Of a DNA stretch of 64,000 nucleotides, positions 44,246 through 52,381 are shown piece after piece. Source of the stretch: Bdellovibrio sp. ZAP7. Lineage in GTDB: Bacteria > Bdellovibrionota_B > Oligoflexia > Oligoflexales > RGVZ01. Under the pieces are notes generated by a model. The model was not told the DNA's origin, did not search any database, and worked only from the letters and a program-made list of their open reading frames with translations. Numbering within the stretch: position 1 is the first letter of the stretch; the number at the start of each line of letters is the position of its first letter. A program made the translations under genes and the position numbers. Location: positions 1 to 64,000 of the forward strand of contig CAMDKS010000014.1 in assembly GCA_945900755.1 (NCBI GenBank), in the 5' to 3' direction.

Positions 44246-45406
44246 CTAGTACCTAAAGATCGCCGCGACACCAGTAGTCGTAGGCATATTTTCTCTAGGA
44301 ACCACAACGACGCTTCCAGAATGCATGGCCGTGACACTCGCAAAATCATCTAGAAGATCATTAACATTTGGATCTTGCATATCTCCAAACTCTATACGCC
44401 CACCGTCGCTGTCCAGCTTGCCACCGACGCGCCGTCCTTGTTCAATAAGGAGTTGTTTCACTCGCCCTTGATGCAACGCACGCCCAATGGTGTGTAAACG
44501 ATCCGAAGCGACTCCAATCTCCTTGGCATCAACGTATTCACTAACTGACTTTGCGTATAAACTTTGAAAATATGGATTCATAATTTTCTTTGCCTCTTTC
44601 GCAATCTCCCCTACGGTCATGTTATCGGTGACGTGACGCATGCCCTCTTTAACCAAGTCGGTCAATTTTGTGTGGGCCCTGAAAGCACTTTGGTGTTCTG
44701 GAAGGGCGGCCAAAATTACGGGACAAACTGGCGGCCCGCCAACGAGCTTTCTTATGACGGAGTCGACAGCGCCAAAGTAGCGTTCGACATCCACCTTCCT
44801 CTTCCCGTCGACATCGTTGTAGTTATGAAAAATGACCCCAGCACGCTTCCCTGACGCCTGAAATCCTCGCCCGCCTGACACAGCTGTAACATGACGTTCG
44901 TGGTGACGCGGTTCTGAGTAATCATCTAAGCCTCCCAAAGATTCAGGTATCACAATAGGCATCAAACCATGGCGATCTCCCTTAAACAGCCTCACCTGCT
45001 TTAAACTTAAAGCCAAAACGAAGTAGCGATCTAGACCCTGAAAATCAAATATGAGTGGCTTAATATGAAATCGCTCCGAGACACTGGACCCTGCCTCGAA
45101 CGAACCATTAGCGTGAATCAACTTAAAGAAGCCTGGAGCGGAATACAATGCCACACCAGCGTCCTGACCGTTCCAAAAACTTAAATCCTGCGCTAAATGA
45201 TCGAGCGGCGCCATTACGCGCGAAGCTAAATCGTTTCCGTATCCACGCCGAAGAGATTTTTCGGCGGCTTTTCTCATGTTTTTGAATCTTATTGTACTCT
45301 CCCTACAGGACCTTTTCCCGTGGAATTTTGGCAAATAGACCGACACACAAGGGCCAGCTGTAATTGAACCCAATTCCATCAATATTGACTCTTTTGAAAA
45401 GTTCAT
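44246..45406 (-). CDS. baeRF-type release-factor-like protein
   Basis: A 386-residue protein. ATG at 45406 has GGGAG at seven bases; the frame is open further but without support. The closing DLLDDFASVTAMHSGSVVVV and NMPTTTGVAAIFRY is typical of the bacterial archaeo-eukaryotic release factor (baeRF) families, which share the middle and C-terminal folds of eRF1 and are proposed to act on ribosomes. The N-terminal part (SVYLPKF...RFKNMRKAAEKSL) also fits. It has a strong sigma-54 promoter and is divergent from the large RNA, which also has one. Confidence 0.82.
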   Translation of the reverse strand: MNFSKESILMELGSITAGPCVSVYLPKFHGKRSCRESTIRFKNMRKAAEKSLRRGYGNDLASRVMAPLDHLAQDLSFWNGQDAGVALYSAPGFFKLIHANGSFEAGSSVSERFHIKPLIFDFQGLDRYFVLALSLKQVRLFKGDRHGLMPIVIPESLGGLDDYSEPRHHERHVTAVSGGRGFQASGKRAGVIFHNYNDVDGKRKVDVERYFGAVDSVIRKLVGGPPVCPVILAALPEHQSAFRAHTKLTDLVKEGMRHVTDNMTVGEIAKEAKKIMNPYFQSLYAKSVSEYVDAKEIGVASDRLHTIGRALHQGRVKQLLIEQGRRVGGKLDSDGGRIEFGDMQDPNVNDLLDDFASVTAMHSGSVVVVPRENMPTTTGVAAIFRY

Positions 45407-45484
45407 TGAGTTGCTCCCACATAAAAATTGTTTGTGAAATTCCCGAGCATCGGAGCTATTAGACACGACGCCACAATCATGAGC

Positions 45485-45501
45485 TGCAATTATCGAGCCA
45501 A
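45485..45501 (-). promoter_or_regulatory. Sigma-54 promoter for the baeRF gene
   Basis: On the minus strand TTGGCTCGATAATTGCA, eleven of twelve conserved positions. Expected start about 45474, 68 bases before the ATG at 45406. Confidence 0.78.
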
Positions 45502-45754
45502 TGATTTTCGCCGTCAAAACTTTATTATTAGAAAAAAACCTCTTTCACGATAGTGTTTTTTAGCTATCAAAAAACGCAACCCATCTTGAATAAACAAACT
45601 CTCGCGTTAGTTGCGTTAATAGGGCCACAAAACATCAAACGGGCCAAACTGTAGAAAATGAAGCTATGAAAATTATTTTAAGTTTTTCGCAGCTTGCAAA
45701 GGGAAAGTACTGAAAACAAGAGAATAATGCCGACGAATAAACAGCTACCAACCG

Positions 45755-45771
45755 TTGGCACGCGTTATGCA
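45755..45771 (+). promoter_or_regulatory. Sigma-54 promoter for the large RNA
   Basis: TTGGCACGCGTTATGCA: full TTGGCACG block and GC at the right spacing. Expected transcript start about 45782, exactly where the first hairpin of the RNA begins. It faces away from the baeRF promoter 254 bases to the left. Confidence 0.78.
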
Positions 45772-45781
45772 TCATAGTTAA

Positions 45782-46579
45782 CGTGTTGGAAAGCAGCGAT
45801 GCTAACCAAAGACTTCAGTGGATGAAAGTTCCATCGGTAGAATTGTTCAGTTGCTACCGTAGCTAAGGCCACTGCTGGGATGGGTGACCATCTTAGTGGA
45901 TGCTGGCTGGAAAACTACTCCGAAGAAATCTGACTTAGGAGATAGGGCGAATTAGCAGGTCATAGCGAAAGCGAACCTGAAAGTGCCTAGTTCAAATCCT
46001 CAACAGAAGGGGATGCGAATGATAAGATTGCCGAGCCCAAACCAAACACGGCGAAGGCTAACACGAGTTGACAAGAACTGGAACGCAGCATCAACTTGAA
46101 TCTTTGTTGGACTTATGGATGACATGTTATGAAGGAGTCGAGGGAAAGCACGGAACCAGTTATGAATGTGTGCCTTATGTTTCTAGAGGTGACACAACCA
46201 GAGTGAGAAAAATGCGTTGGTGAAACAGCGCATGAAGCTTGAGATGGATTCATAAGTGGGGCGGTTGAGATCGGATAAGCGCAATTTTTATTGCGTGAGG
46301 ATCTCTGGGGTAAATATGATCGTCGCGAAATTCGGCGCTCATTTGTACGGCGGCATTCTTGGCTACTAGCCAGGGGGTGCTATGGGTGAAGGTAAACCAA
46401 GGACTCGCGGCGCGTATGTGAGGGAACAGCTTAAACGCCACTCATTCTTGGGAAGACATCATCAGTAGGAGTGCCGACCCTAAAGGCGTACTGGAGAAAT
46501 ACCAACGTACGCAAATGTGGAACGAGGTGGCGGTCATAAGCGGCGCTGAGAGGCGACGATGCAGACCACCACCTCTTTT
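45782..46579 (+). ncRNA. Large structured non-coding RNA, about 800 nt, unknown family
   Basis: No frame of credible length or ribosome site runs through this region. Stems visible by eye: AGCA-GCGA-TGCT (45792-45803); CGGTAG/CTACCG (45835/45854); CCACT/AGTGG enclosing GATGG-GTGA-CCATC (45869-45899); CAGGT/ACCTG enclosing GC-GAAA-GC (45956-45979); GAGATC/GATCTC enclosing CGCAAT-TTTT-ATTGCG (46267-46305); TGGCT/AGCCA (46360-46372); GCGTAC/GTACGC with TGG/CCA (46486-46512); final GAGGTGGCGGTC/GACCACCACCTC then TTTT. Three loops are GNRA, the hallmark of folded RNA. It is not RNase P, tmRNA, 6S or SRP RNA, and I find no group II domain V or group I core. Size recalls OLE, GOLLD or ROOL, but I cannot match it to them. 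Confidence 0.65.
46524..46579 (+). terminator. 3' stem and T run of the large RNA
   Basis: GAGGTGGCGGTC (46524-46535) pairs with GACCACCACCTC (46564-46575) with one mismatch, followed by TTTTCGTTTT. The 28-base loop can fold further. It looks like an intrinsic terminator with a long loop. Confidence 0.65.
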
Positions 46580-46654
46580 CGTTTTGGCGCACCAAAATTA
46601 AAAAATCACAGGGACAAAAGGGTCGCTTTGATAACTAGATTCTGATGAATAAGG

Positions 46655-46782
46655 TAAGATTCTGCTCAAAATGGTCGAAATCAAGGCGAGAGGAGCGGAA
46701 AAAGCGGAGTTTACTACTGTAAATGAGCATTTTGCCGCGACGAACAACGCAGAGTTCGGCCTTTTTCAGCAGAATCTGCTTA
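46655..46782. repeat. Imperfect palindromic element of about 125 bases
   Basis: Outer arms AGATTCTGCT (46657) and AGCAGAATCT (46768), next CAAAATG/CATTTTG, and centre TTTAC-TACT-GTAAA (46710-46723). The whole block is roughly its own reverse complement. It is like a MITE or dispersed palindromic repeat. The stop codon of the activator gene lies in its right end. Confidence 0.6.
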
Positions 46783-47868
46783 GGCAGTCCCAACAAGCAA
46801 TCCAAACTTCTCCAGACGATACCTTAGGGTGTGTCTTGTGACGTGCAGAAGTCTTGCGGCTTTTGTTTGATTGAACCGTGTCCTTTGGAGTGCTTGCACC
46901 AACATGCTTTTTTCAAACACATCGAGATCTATTCCATCTGTCGGCAATTTGAATTCGCCGTCATGGCAAAGTTCACCGCCATCGGATTGACTTGAAGGCG
47001 GAGGCAATGCGGTCTCGATCACGGGGCAGTAGTCTAAGCCAACGTGATCAGCAACGCCTAAATCAAGTATCGAGGTCGTAATAATATTCGGCTGATGAAA
47101 AATAATCGTTCTTTGCAACGTGTTTTTTAGCTCACGAACATTGCCGGGCCATTGGCCACGCATCAAAGACAAAATAGCATCGGCCGACACCGACGGCTTA
47201 GTTACACCGAGGCTATCTGATATTTTCACTAGCAGGTGCTCAACCAAAATTGGAATATCGGACTTGCGATCTCGCAACGGCGGCACAACGATCGGCACGA
47301 CATTCAGACGATAGTACAAATCGGCCCGAAAAGACCCACGGTTAATCTCCTCTTCCAAGTGACGATTTGTTGCTGCGACGATGCGTCCAGAAAACTCGAT
47401 ATCTTTGGTCCCACCCAGACGTTTGAACCTGCGGCACTCTAACACACGCAGCAATTTGGCTTGTAGTTTTGCCGGCATTTCACCGATTTCATCCAAAAAA
47501 ACAGTACCGCTTCCTGCGATTTCAAATAGACCAAGCTTTCGTTCTTTAGCATCGGTGAATGCTCCTCGCTCATAACCGAACAACTCACTTTCAAGTAGAT
47601 TTTCAGGAATACTAGCACAATTAATTTCGACAAAAGGATCTGACTCGTGCTGAGACCACTCGTGAATCGCCCTCGCCACGAGCTCCTTCCCTGCCCCACT
47701 CTCTCCGTGCACAAGGACCGTGTCGGCGCGACTTTCTGCCACTCGCAGGATGTTTTTTTTTAGCTTTAGCATTGAATCCGATTCTCCAATGATCGAAACT
47801 TTCACCCTTTTTGAAATGGATGAAATTATTGAAACGTTGTCATTCGCAATTGTTGTAGTTCGTTGCAT
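46780..47868 (-). CDS. Sigma-54-dependent activator without receiver domain
   Basis: A 362-residue NtrC-family AAA+ protein. I take the ATG at 47868, ten bases after AAGGAAC; longer starts add no domain. Walker A is [19 protein letters not shown], the sigma-54 contact loop [12 protein letters not shown], Walker [13 protein letters not shown], the arginine region [14 protein letters not shown], and a Fis-type helix-turn-helix closes the protein ([34 protein letters not shown]). The N-terminus of about 30 residues holds no sensor. It may be active whenever made, or be controlled by a partner. It is the nearest candidate activator for the sigma-54 promoters around it. Confidence 0.95.
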   Translation of the reverse strand: MQRTTTIANDNVSIISSISKRVKVSIIGESDSMLKLKKNILRVAESRADTVLVHGESGAGKELVARAIHEWSQHESDPFVEINCASIPENLLESELFGYERGAFTDAKERKLGLFEIAGSGTVFLDEIGEMPAKLQAKLLRVLECRRFKRLGGTKDIEFSGRIVAATNRHLEEEINRGSFRADLYYRLNVVPIVVPPLRDRKSDIPILVEHLLVKISDSLGVTKPSVSADAILSLMRGQWPGNVRELKNTLQRTIIFHQPNIITTSILDLGVADHVGLDYCPVIETALPPPSSQSDGGELCHDGEFKLPTDGIDLDVFEKSMLVQALQRTRFNQTKAARLLHVTRHTLRYRLEKFGLLVGTA

Positions 47869-48273
47869 AAGTAATTGTTCCTTGTTCGTTAGCTTTTTTA
47901 GCTCAGTTAGCATTGTTCGGCTGTAGTATCTAAATCCAATCAAGATGTCCAGCACATGTCATCAAATATTTCAAAAAGTTTTTCTTCGCACTTTGTGCGC
48001 AAAAGCGCACGTCAGAATTCACATGGTTCACCGCCATAAATTATCCGCTCTGACGAATCGCCATGCGTAACATCGTCTTTTTCAAAATGTTTTTTTATTT
48101 TTCGCTCAATGGATTTCTACAAATATTTTGGACTGTTTGTTGCATGCCAAATTTAGTGAATCTGTCTTATTCAGCGCTTAAATGCACAACTTTAACGTAT
48201 TTTAACAGGAGATATATCATCCGTGTGGCAAAATCAAACAACCCAGATGACAAAGGACAAAGGAAAATGAACC
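47869..48273. other. Divergent regulatory spacer
   Basis: 405 AT-rich bases between the activator and the REC-GAF gene. Holds the sigma-54 promoter at 48128 and a palindromic stretch around 47985-48010 (CGCACTTTGTGCGC and GCGCAC). No credible gene. Confidence 0.5.
48128..48144 (+). promoter_or_regulatory. Sigma-54 promoter for the REC-GAF-like gene
   Basis: TTGGACTGTTTGTTGCA: GG-N10-GC with perfect TTGCA, weaker after the GG. Expected start about 48155, 119 bases before the ATG. Confidence 0.6.
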
Positions 48274-49224
48274 ATGAGCAAATCTAAATCAAGAATTCTA
48301 ATCGCGTCGAACTCGCAAAAAAACCGACATCACCTCCTCGGGCAGCTAGTCAAGCTCAACTACCCGACCAGCTGCATGACAGCGGCCGAGGCGATTAACC
48401 GGAAAAGCACACTGAGGGTGACGCGCCCAGACATCATATTATTTGATCTGAGTGATGAGTCTATAGGTGCTGCTACATCCATATCGAGCTCCTTCGCGTT
48501 GCACTTAGACTGCCCTGTTCTATATGTCATTAATTCTTGGGATTCGCGCGAGTATCGTAGTCTTAACAGCGGCACACCTGGAGACAAAATTTGCTACGTC
48601 TCAAAAAATGCGACACCTCACGAACTAGAGTTGTCCATTGAGAATAGAATTCTGAAATCAATTGCAGAGGGATATGCCACGGCACGGCAGCACGAGAAAT
48701 GGTCATTCGAGGCCATGGCAAGTGCGCTGGGTCAACCCTCAAACCTCGAGGAAACATTGTCTGGCGTACTCGGAATTCTCGGAGCGGCGCTTGACGCCAG
48801 CTGTGCTGTTGTGCGCCAAGATGCTCTTACCGGCGTCATGCATGAATTGGCGTCCTCAGGAACAAGAAACGAGCACCTACACCACAGGGAGAAGCGCCTA
48901 AGCCATCAAACTATGAACTGGATCGAAAAATTTCCATACCTGCATCCGCAACAAATCAAGAACACTAAAATCAACATCGACATTTTTGACGAAGAATTGT
49001 TGTGGATGCCAAGGTCCGCAATCATCACGAACATTGCACCAGTAAACGCTCAAAAAACCGCACTTTGCACCTGGTCGGAAGCCCCTCGTCAGTTTTCCGA
49101 GAGCGAGATACACGTTGCATCCATGGCAGCGATATTTTTAGCCATTGCCTGCGCCACCATCGACTGCCCTACGCACATTGCGACATTCCCAGGCCGTCTG
49201 ACTGCTCTCCGTGCAGGGGCATAA
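48274..49224 (+). CDS. Receiver-like and GAF-like signalling protein
   Basis: A 316-residue soluble protein, AAAGGAAAA before the ATG. Residues 6-125 have a receiver fold (SRILIASNSQKNRHHLLGQL, Asp in DIILFDLSDE, Lys in CYVSKNATPHEL), but the usual N-terminal acidic pair is Ala-Ser, so metal binding for phosphorylation is doubtful. Residues about 150-300 (LEETLSGVLGILGAALDASCAVV... to ASMAAIFLAIACATI) resemble a GAF domain. No output domain. It may act as a regulated scaffold. A terminator follows at 49252. Confidence 0.72.
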   Translation: MSKSKSRILIASNSQKNRHHLLGQLVKLNYPTSCMTAAEAINRKSTLRVTRPDIILFDLSDESIGAATSISSSFALHLDCPVLYVINSWDSREYRSLNSGTPGDKICYVSKNATPHELELSIENRILKSIAEGYATARQHEKWSFEAMASALGQPSNLEETLSGVLGILGAALDASCAVVRQDALTGVMHELASSGTRNEHLHHREKRLSHQTMNWIEKFPYLHPQQIKNTKINIDIFDEELLWMPRSAIITNIAPVNAQKTALCTWSEAPRQFSESEIHVASMAAIFLAIACATIDCPTHIATFPGRLTALRAGA

Positions 49225-49251
49225 TGGAGCACAATAGGAGCCTATAATGCG

Positions 49252-49284
49252 AAGAGCCAAGACCCTAAAGTAAGCTTGGCTCTT
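49252..49284. terminator. Hairpin between convergent genes
   Basis: Perfect ten-base stem AAGAGCCAAG/CTTGGCTCTT with a 13-base loop, between two convergent genes. Short T run only. Confidence 0.7.
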
Positions 49285-49292
49285 CCTGCGTT

Positions 49293-49727
49293 CTATTGCA
49301 ATTTGGATTTCAACAGGTCTTTCATCCTCTCAATTATTTTCATGCAGCCCAATCGCTTGGAGATGAATTCTTTGAAAGGACACTCCGCGGATTTTTTCAT
49401 AACCTCCCCCACCGAGTCATCACCGCTAACCAGTAATGTTGGAACAGCGCTAAAAAATGGTTTCAAACACCGACCGAGGTCTAGTCCGTCTTGTTGCCCG
49501 AGGTGATAATCGAAAATCGCTCCATCATACGACTGTATTCGGGAAAATGGCTCAACTTCAAGCACCGAATCATAGGCCTCCACGTCAATGCCTTCAGCCT
49601 GAGCCAGGCGCACCATCACCGCTCTAAACACCGGATCATCGTCGATGAGAAGGATTCTCGCCGAGCGTCTCGTCGCATCCATACTAGATCTCGCCCTCGA
49701 GCTTGACGTGTCTTCATAGCCTTCCAT
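49293..49727 (-). CDS. Stand-alone receiver domain protein
   Basis: A 144-residue protein. ATG at 49727 has GGGAGG at five bases. After a Ser/Arg-rich lead of 20 residues the receiver begins (ARILLIDDDPVFRAVMVRLAQ); acceptor Asp is in GAIFDYHLGQQDG, Ser in LLVSGDDS, Lys in FISKRLG. There is no output domain, so it is a CheY-like relay. It is the second gene of an operon with the small membrane protein just upstream. Confidence 0.88.
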   Translation of the reverse strand: MEGYEDTSSSRARSSMDATRRSARILLIDDDPVFRAVMVRLAQAEGIDVEAYDSVLEVEPFSRIQSYDGAIFDYHLGQQDGLDLGRCLKPFFSAVPTLLVSGDDSVGEVMKKSAECPFKEFISKRLGCMKIIERMKDLLKSKLQ

Positions 49728-49737
49728 ATGGCCTCCC

Positions 49738-49890
49738 TTACCGACTTCCCATTTCAACGCATGTCGCATCCACTTTCCTCTCAACTTTGCTCGTAGCACT
49801 AATTAACAATGAAAAACTCAAAACCAACCCAGCCATCAAAAAAGCGCCGACTAGCACACTGCTACCAACGAACTTTACTAACGGCCCCAT
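49738..49890 (-). CDS. Small 50-residue membrane protein
   Basis: MGPLVKFVGSSVLVGAFLMA followed by GLVLSFSLLISATSKVERKV and a ten-residue tail. GGGAGG lies five bases before the ATG at 49890. One membrane segment (about 7-31), charged tail after it. It ends ten bases before the receiver gene and is preceded by a perfect sigma-54 promoter. I do not recognise it. Confidence 0.72.
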   Translation of the reverse strand: MGPLVKFVGSSVLVGAFLMAGLVLSFSLLISATSKVERKVDATCVEMGSR

Positions 49891-50004
49891 AAACACCTCC
49901 CTCAAACAGCGTTAATGACCTCGCTCAAATCCGAGCTCTAAAGATTCGTGCCAACGACCCAGTAAGGACACTCGTCACATTTTTTTGCGTTCCAACATTC
50001 ACAT

Positions 50005-50021
50005 TGCAAGCCTCGTGCCAG
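50005..50021 (-). promoter_or_regulatory. Sigma-54 promoter for the small-membrane-protein/receiver operon
   Basis: On the minus strand CTGGCACGAGGCTTGCA, an exact match to TGGCACG-N4-TTGCA. Expected start about 49994, 104 bases before the ATG at 49890. Confidence 0.82.
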
Positions 50022-50484
50022 AGTGGTCGCAGCCGGCCAAATAGGCGTCCTGCAATGGTTTCACCTAAAACGACTGGGCTCTATTTGAATCAAAATGTAC
50101 CAATTTGATACTAAATTTGTGTTGAATTGAAACATGCTCCTCGCCGTCCCTCACCGCATGCTATTCCCTTCAACGCATCTCCCGACGGGACTTCCGGGCC
50201 CGACCACGACTCATTTACCACAATAAAATCAGCATGTTACATAGACGCGCCCCAAAGCCGATGCAGTCACACCGCTCCAAATCCAAACCCTAGGCTATTT
50301 TTTTTTCATCAAGAGTAGATCCATGTTGACTCTAATGAATAAAAAAAGTACAACGCACCCACAGGGGCATTCTGGCACACTGTATCATTTTGATTCATCG
50401 CTCGCAAGATTAGGGTAGAGCTCCAATTTCACTAGGTTTCTTGACCAAGCCGACGACGCAACAAGCTAAGGACGACCCCAAGAC
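50022..50484. other. Spacer upstream of the NtrC-type regulator
   Basis: About 460 bases. No gene with a ribosome site. It should hold activator sites for the promoter at 50005 and the promoter of the gene at 50485, neither of which I can point to. Confidence 0.45.
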
Positions 50485-51864
50485 ATGCACATTCTTCGAA
50501 ACCGAAAATTAGCATTAGTCATCGACGACACCGAAGAGGCGCGCGTGATTTACTGCGCCGCCCTAGAAACGATAGGATTTGAAACGATTCCCCTTAGTGC
50601 CATTCCTTCGCCTGATTTTTTTGACAATAGACCTGTAGACTTAATCCTCCTCGACATGCACCTTGGAGACGTGGACGCCGTGCCACGCATCAAAGACATC
50701 ACAAAATATTCTTCTGCAAAAATCGTCGTCATCACAGCTTTTGGATGCATCGAAAAGGCGGTGGAGGCCGTCAATAACGGCGCCTCTGGTTTTTTTCTTA
50801 AGTCAGATCCCATCGACTCGCTACTGCCGAAAATTCAGGTCTTGTTCAACAACTGCAAATCCCACGACGTTGTCGAAACATTTTTGGCAAAAAATGAAAT
50901 TATCGGCAACGGAAAATGCATGCTCGAACTCGGAAAATTGATTCTCCAAGTGGGACCAACAGGCAGCACCGTTTTGATCAATGGTAGTTCTGGCACAGGA
51001 AAAGAATTGATCGCCCAAGCGATCCACAATGCCTCTAAGTCTAGCGGCCCGTTTGTCGCAATAAATTGTAGTGCCATTCCAGAGCACTTGCTCGAAAGCG
51101 AATTATTCGGCGTCAAACGCGGTGCCTACACTGACGCAAAACAAGATCGCCGCGGTGTGCTCGACACAGCCTCTGGAGGTACCATTTTTCTCGATGAAAT
51201 TGGAGAACTCCAGCCTTCACTTCAAGCAAAACTTCTACGCGTCATCCAAGAATGTGAATTTACACCGCTCGGCGGCAGGCAAGCGGTAAAACTGCGCGCC
51301 AGAATCATTTGCGCGACCAATCGCGACCTCATGCAGATGATGCGCGAACAAACATTTCGCGAAGACCTCTACTACCGCATTGCAGTGATTACGCTTAGAG
51401 CCCCCACTCTCACAGAACGTGTCAATGATATTCCAATTCTCATTGAACATTTTCTTGCCATCTACAATCGCAAGAGCGGAAAGCACTTAAAGATGCCGAA
51501 TGATGCCGACATGAACATCCTGTGCAACTATGACTGGCCAGGAAATGTCCGCGAACTACAGAATGCCGTGGAGCGGGCAACCGTCTTGGGCACCTCTGAC
51601 CGCATTGACATCCAGCTGATGCTGCCTGCGGCCCCCCTAAAAAATATTGCATTGTCTTCAACAAAATTCACTGTTCGCGATCTAAATTACAAATCAAGTA
51701 TCGATCAATTTGAACGGGATTTTTTGTTAGAATTACTTGCCACCTCTCACGGTAATTTGTCAGAGGCGGCACGCCTTTCGGGAATCTATCGCGGAAATAT
51801 CTACAGAATGGCCAAAAGGCTAAATATTAACATCGGAAAGTCGGAATCACGCAATGAACATTGA
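50485..51864 (+). CDS. NtrC-type response regulator
   Basis: A 459-residue three-domain activator of sigma-54 RNA polymerase. Receiver at about 8-122 (LALVIDDTEEA, acceptor in LILLDMHLGD, Thr in VITAFG, Lys in FFLKSD). AAA+ domain at about 135-370: Walker A LINGSSGTGKELIAQAIH, sigma-54 loop GVKRGAYTDAKQ, Walker B GTIFLDEIGELQ, FREDLYYRIAVI. The loop reads G-A-Y-T-D-A in place of G-A-F-T; Tyr is known to be tolerated. Fis-type helix-turn-helix at the end (LLATSHGNLSEAARLSGIYRGNIYRMAKRL). The HPt gene overlaps its 3' end by 11 bases. Confidence 0.95.
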   Translation: MHILRNRKLALVIDDTEEARVIYCAALETIGFETIPLSAIPSPDFFDNRPVDLILLDMHLGDVDAVPRIKDITKYSSAKIVVITAFGCIEKAVEAVNNGASGFFLKSDPIDSLLPKIQVLFNNCKSHDVVETFLAKNEIIGNGKCMLELGKLILQVGPTGSTVLINGSSGTGKELIAQAIHNASKSSGPFVAINCSAIPEHLLESELFGVKRGAYTDAKQDRRGVLDTASGGTIFLDEIGELQPSLQAKLLRVIQECEFTPLGGRQAVKLRARIICATNRDLMQMMREQTFREDLYYRIAVITLRAPTLTERVNDIPILIEHFLAIYNRKSGKHLKMPNDADMNILCNYDWPGNVRELQNAVERATVLGTSDRIDIQLMLPAAPLKNIALSSTKFTVRDLNYKSSIDQFERDFLLELLATSHGNLSEAARLSGIYRGNIYRMAKRLNINIGKSESRNEH

Positions 51865-52240
51865 TCAATCAATTTACAACGGAATGAGAAATATTTTATC
51901 TTCCTCTGGGCAGCTTCAGTGTGTCTTTGAAATGTTTCGAAACAACAATTCTTCAAGGCTTCACTCACTACGAGAGCACGCTGCGAAAGGAAATATAAAC
52001 CAATCTGCGTTAATTTTGCACGCGATCAAGGGCTCTTGCCGGATGTTCGGTGAGATTGATTGTGCCGACACCTGCGAGCGAATCGAAAAAAACATACTCG
52101 CCTCGAATACCCCACCCAGACAAGCCGATCTTGAGGAGTTAAAAATAAAACTGAACGCCTTCACCGATTTCTTAGGATCAAACGCTAAAGCAGGATCATC
52201 CCCGGAATCGACATCGCTCAGAAATGCACAACAAAATTGA
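51854..52240 (+). CDS. HPt phosphotransfer protein
   Basis: A 128-residue helical protein with the HPt signature LILHAIKGSCRMFGEIDCADTCERIE (phospho-accepting His in HAIKGSC, about residue 57). It should pass phosphate between hybrid kinases and response regulators. It overlaps the NtrC-type gene and is surely translated with it, so it may supply phosphate to that regulator from one of the hybrid kinases nearby (33595, 37208, 53160). Confidence 0.88.
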   Translation: MNIDQSIYNGMRNILSSSGQLQCVFEMFRNNNSSRLHSLREHAAKGNINQSALILHAIKGSCRMFGEIDCADTCERIEKNILASNTPPRQADLEELKIKLNAFTDFLGSNAKAGSSPESTSLRNAQQN

Positions 52241-52246
52241 GTGTTT

Positions 52247-52263
52247 TTGGTGGATACACTGCA
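52247..52263 (+). promoter_or_regulatory. Possible sigma-54 promoter for hpf
   Basis: TTGGTGGATACACTGCA: GG-N10-GC and TGCA, but the CAC after GG is missing. Expected start about 52274, 108 bases before the hpf ATG. Confidence 0.45.
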
Positions 52264-52381
52264 AATGATTTCGATTCAAAAACTACATAATTTTACCGAC
52301 TGGTCAGCCGCAATCTTATATGTTAAATCAGAGGAAAGTGTGGGCATTTAGCCCACAGCAAACTTCAGAAAGGGAGTTCAT

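Noticed and set aside
45986-46002. TTCAAATCC as the T arm of a tRNA or tmRNA
   Set aside because: The flanks do not pair and no acceptor or anticodon arm can be found; it is part of the large RNA.
45782-46579. Group II or group I intron
   Set aside because: No domain V hairpin with the catalytic triad, no group I core blocks, no reverse transcriptase or homing nuclease inside.
48063-48287. Open frame of 74 codons before the REC-GAF gene
   Set aside because: It contains the sigma-54 promoter of that gene and has no ribosome site.
50368-50388. CTGGCACACTGTATCAT upstream of the NtrC-type regulator
   Set aside because: Perfect -24 block, but the -12 GC is absent.
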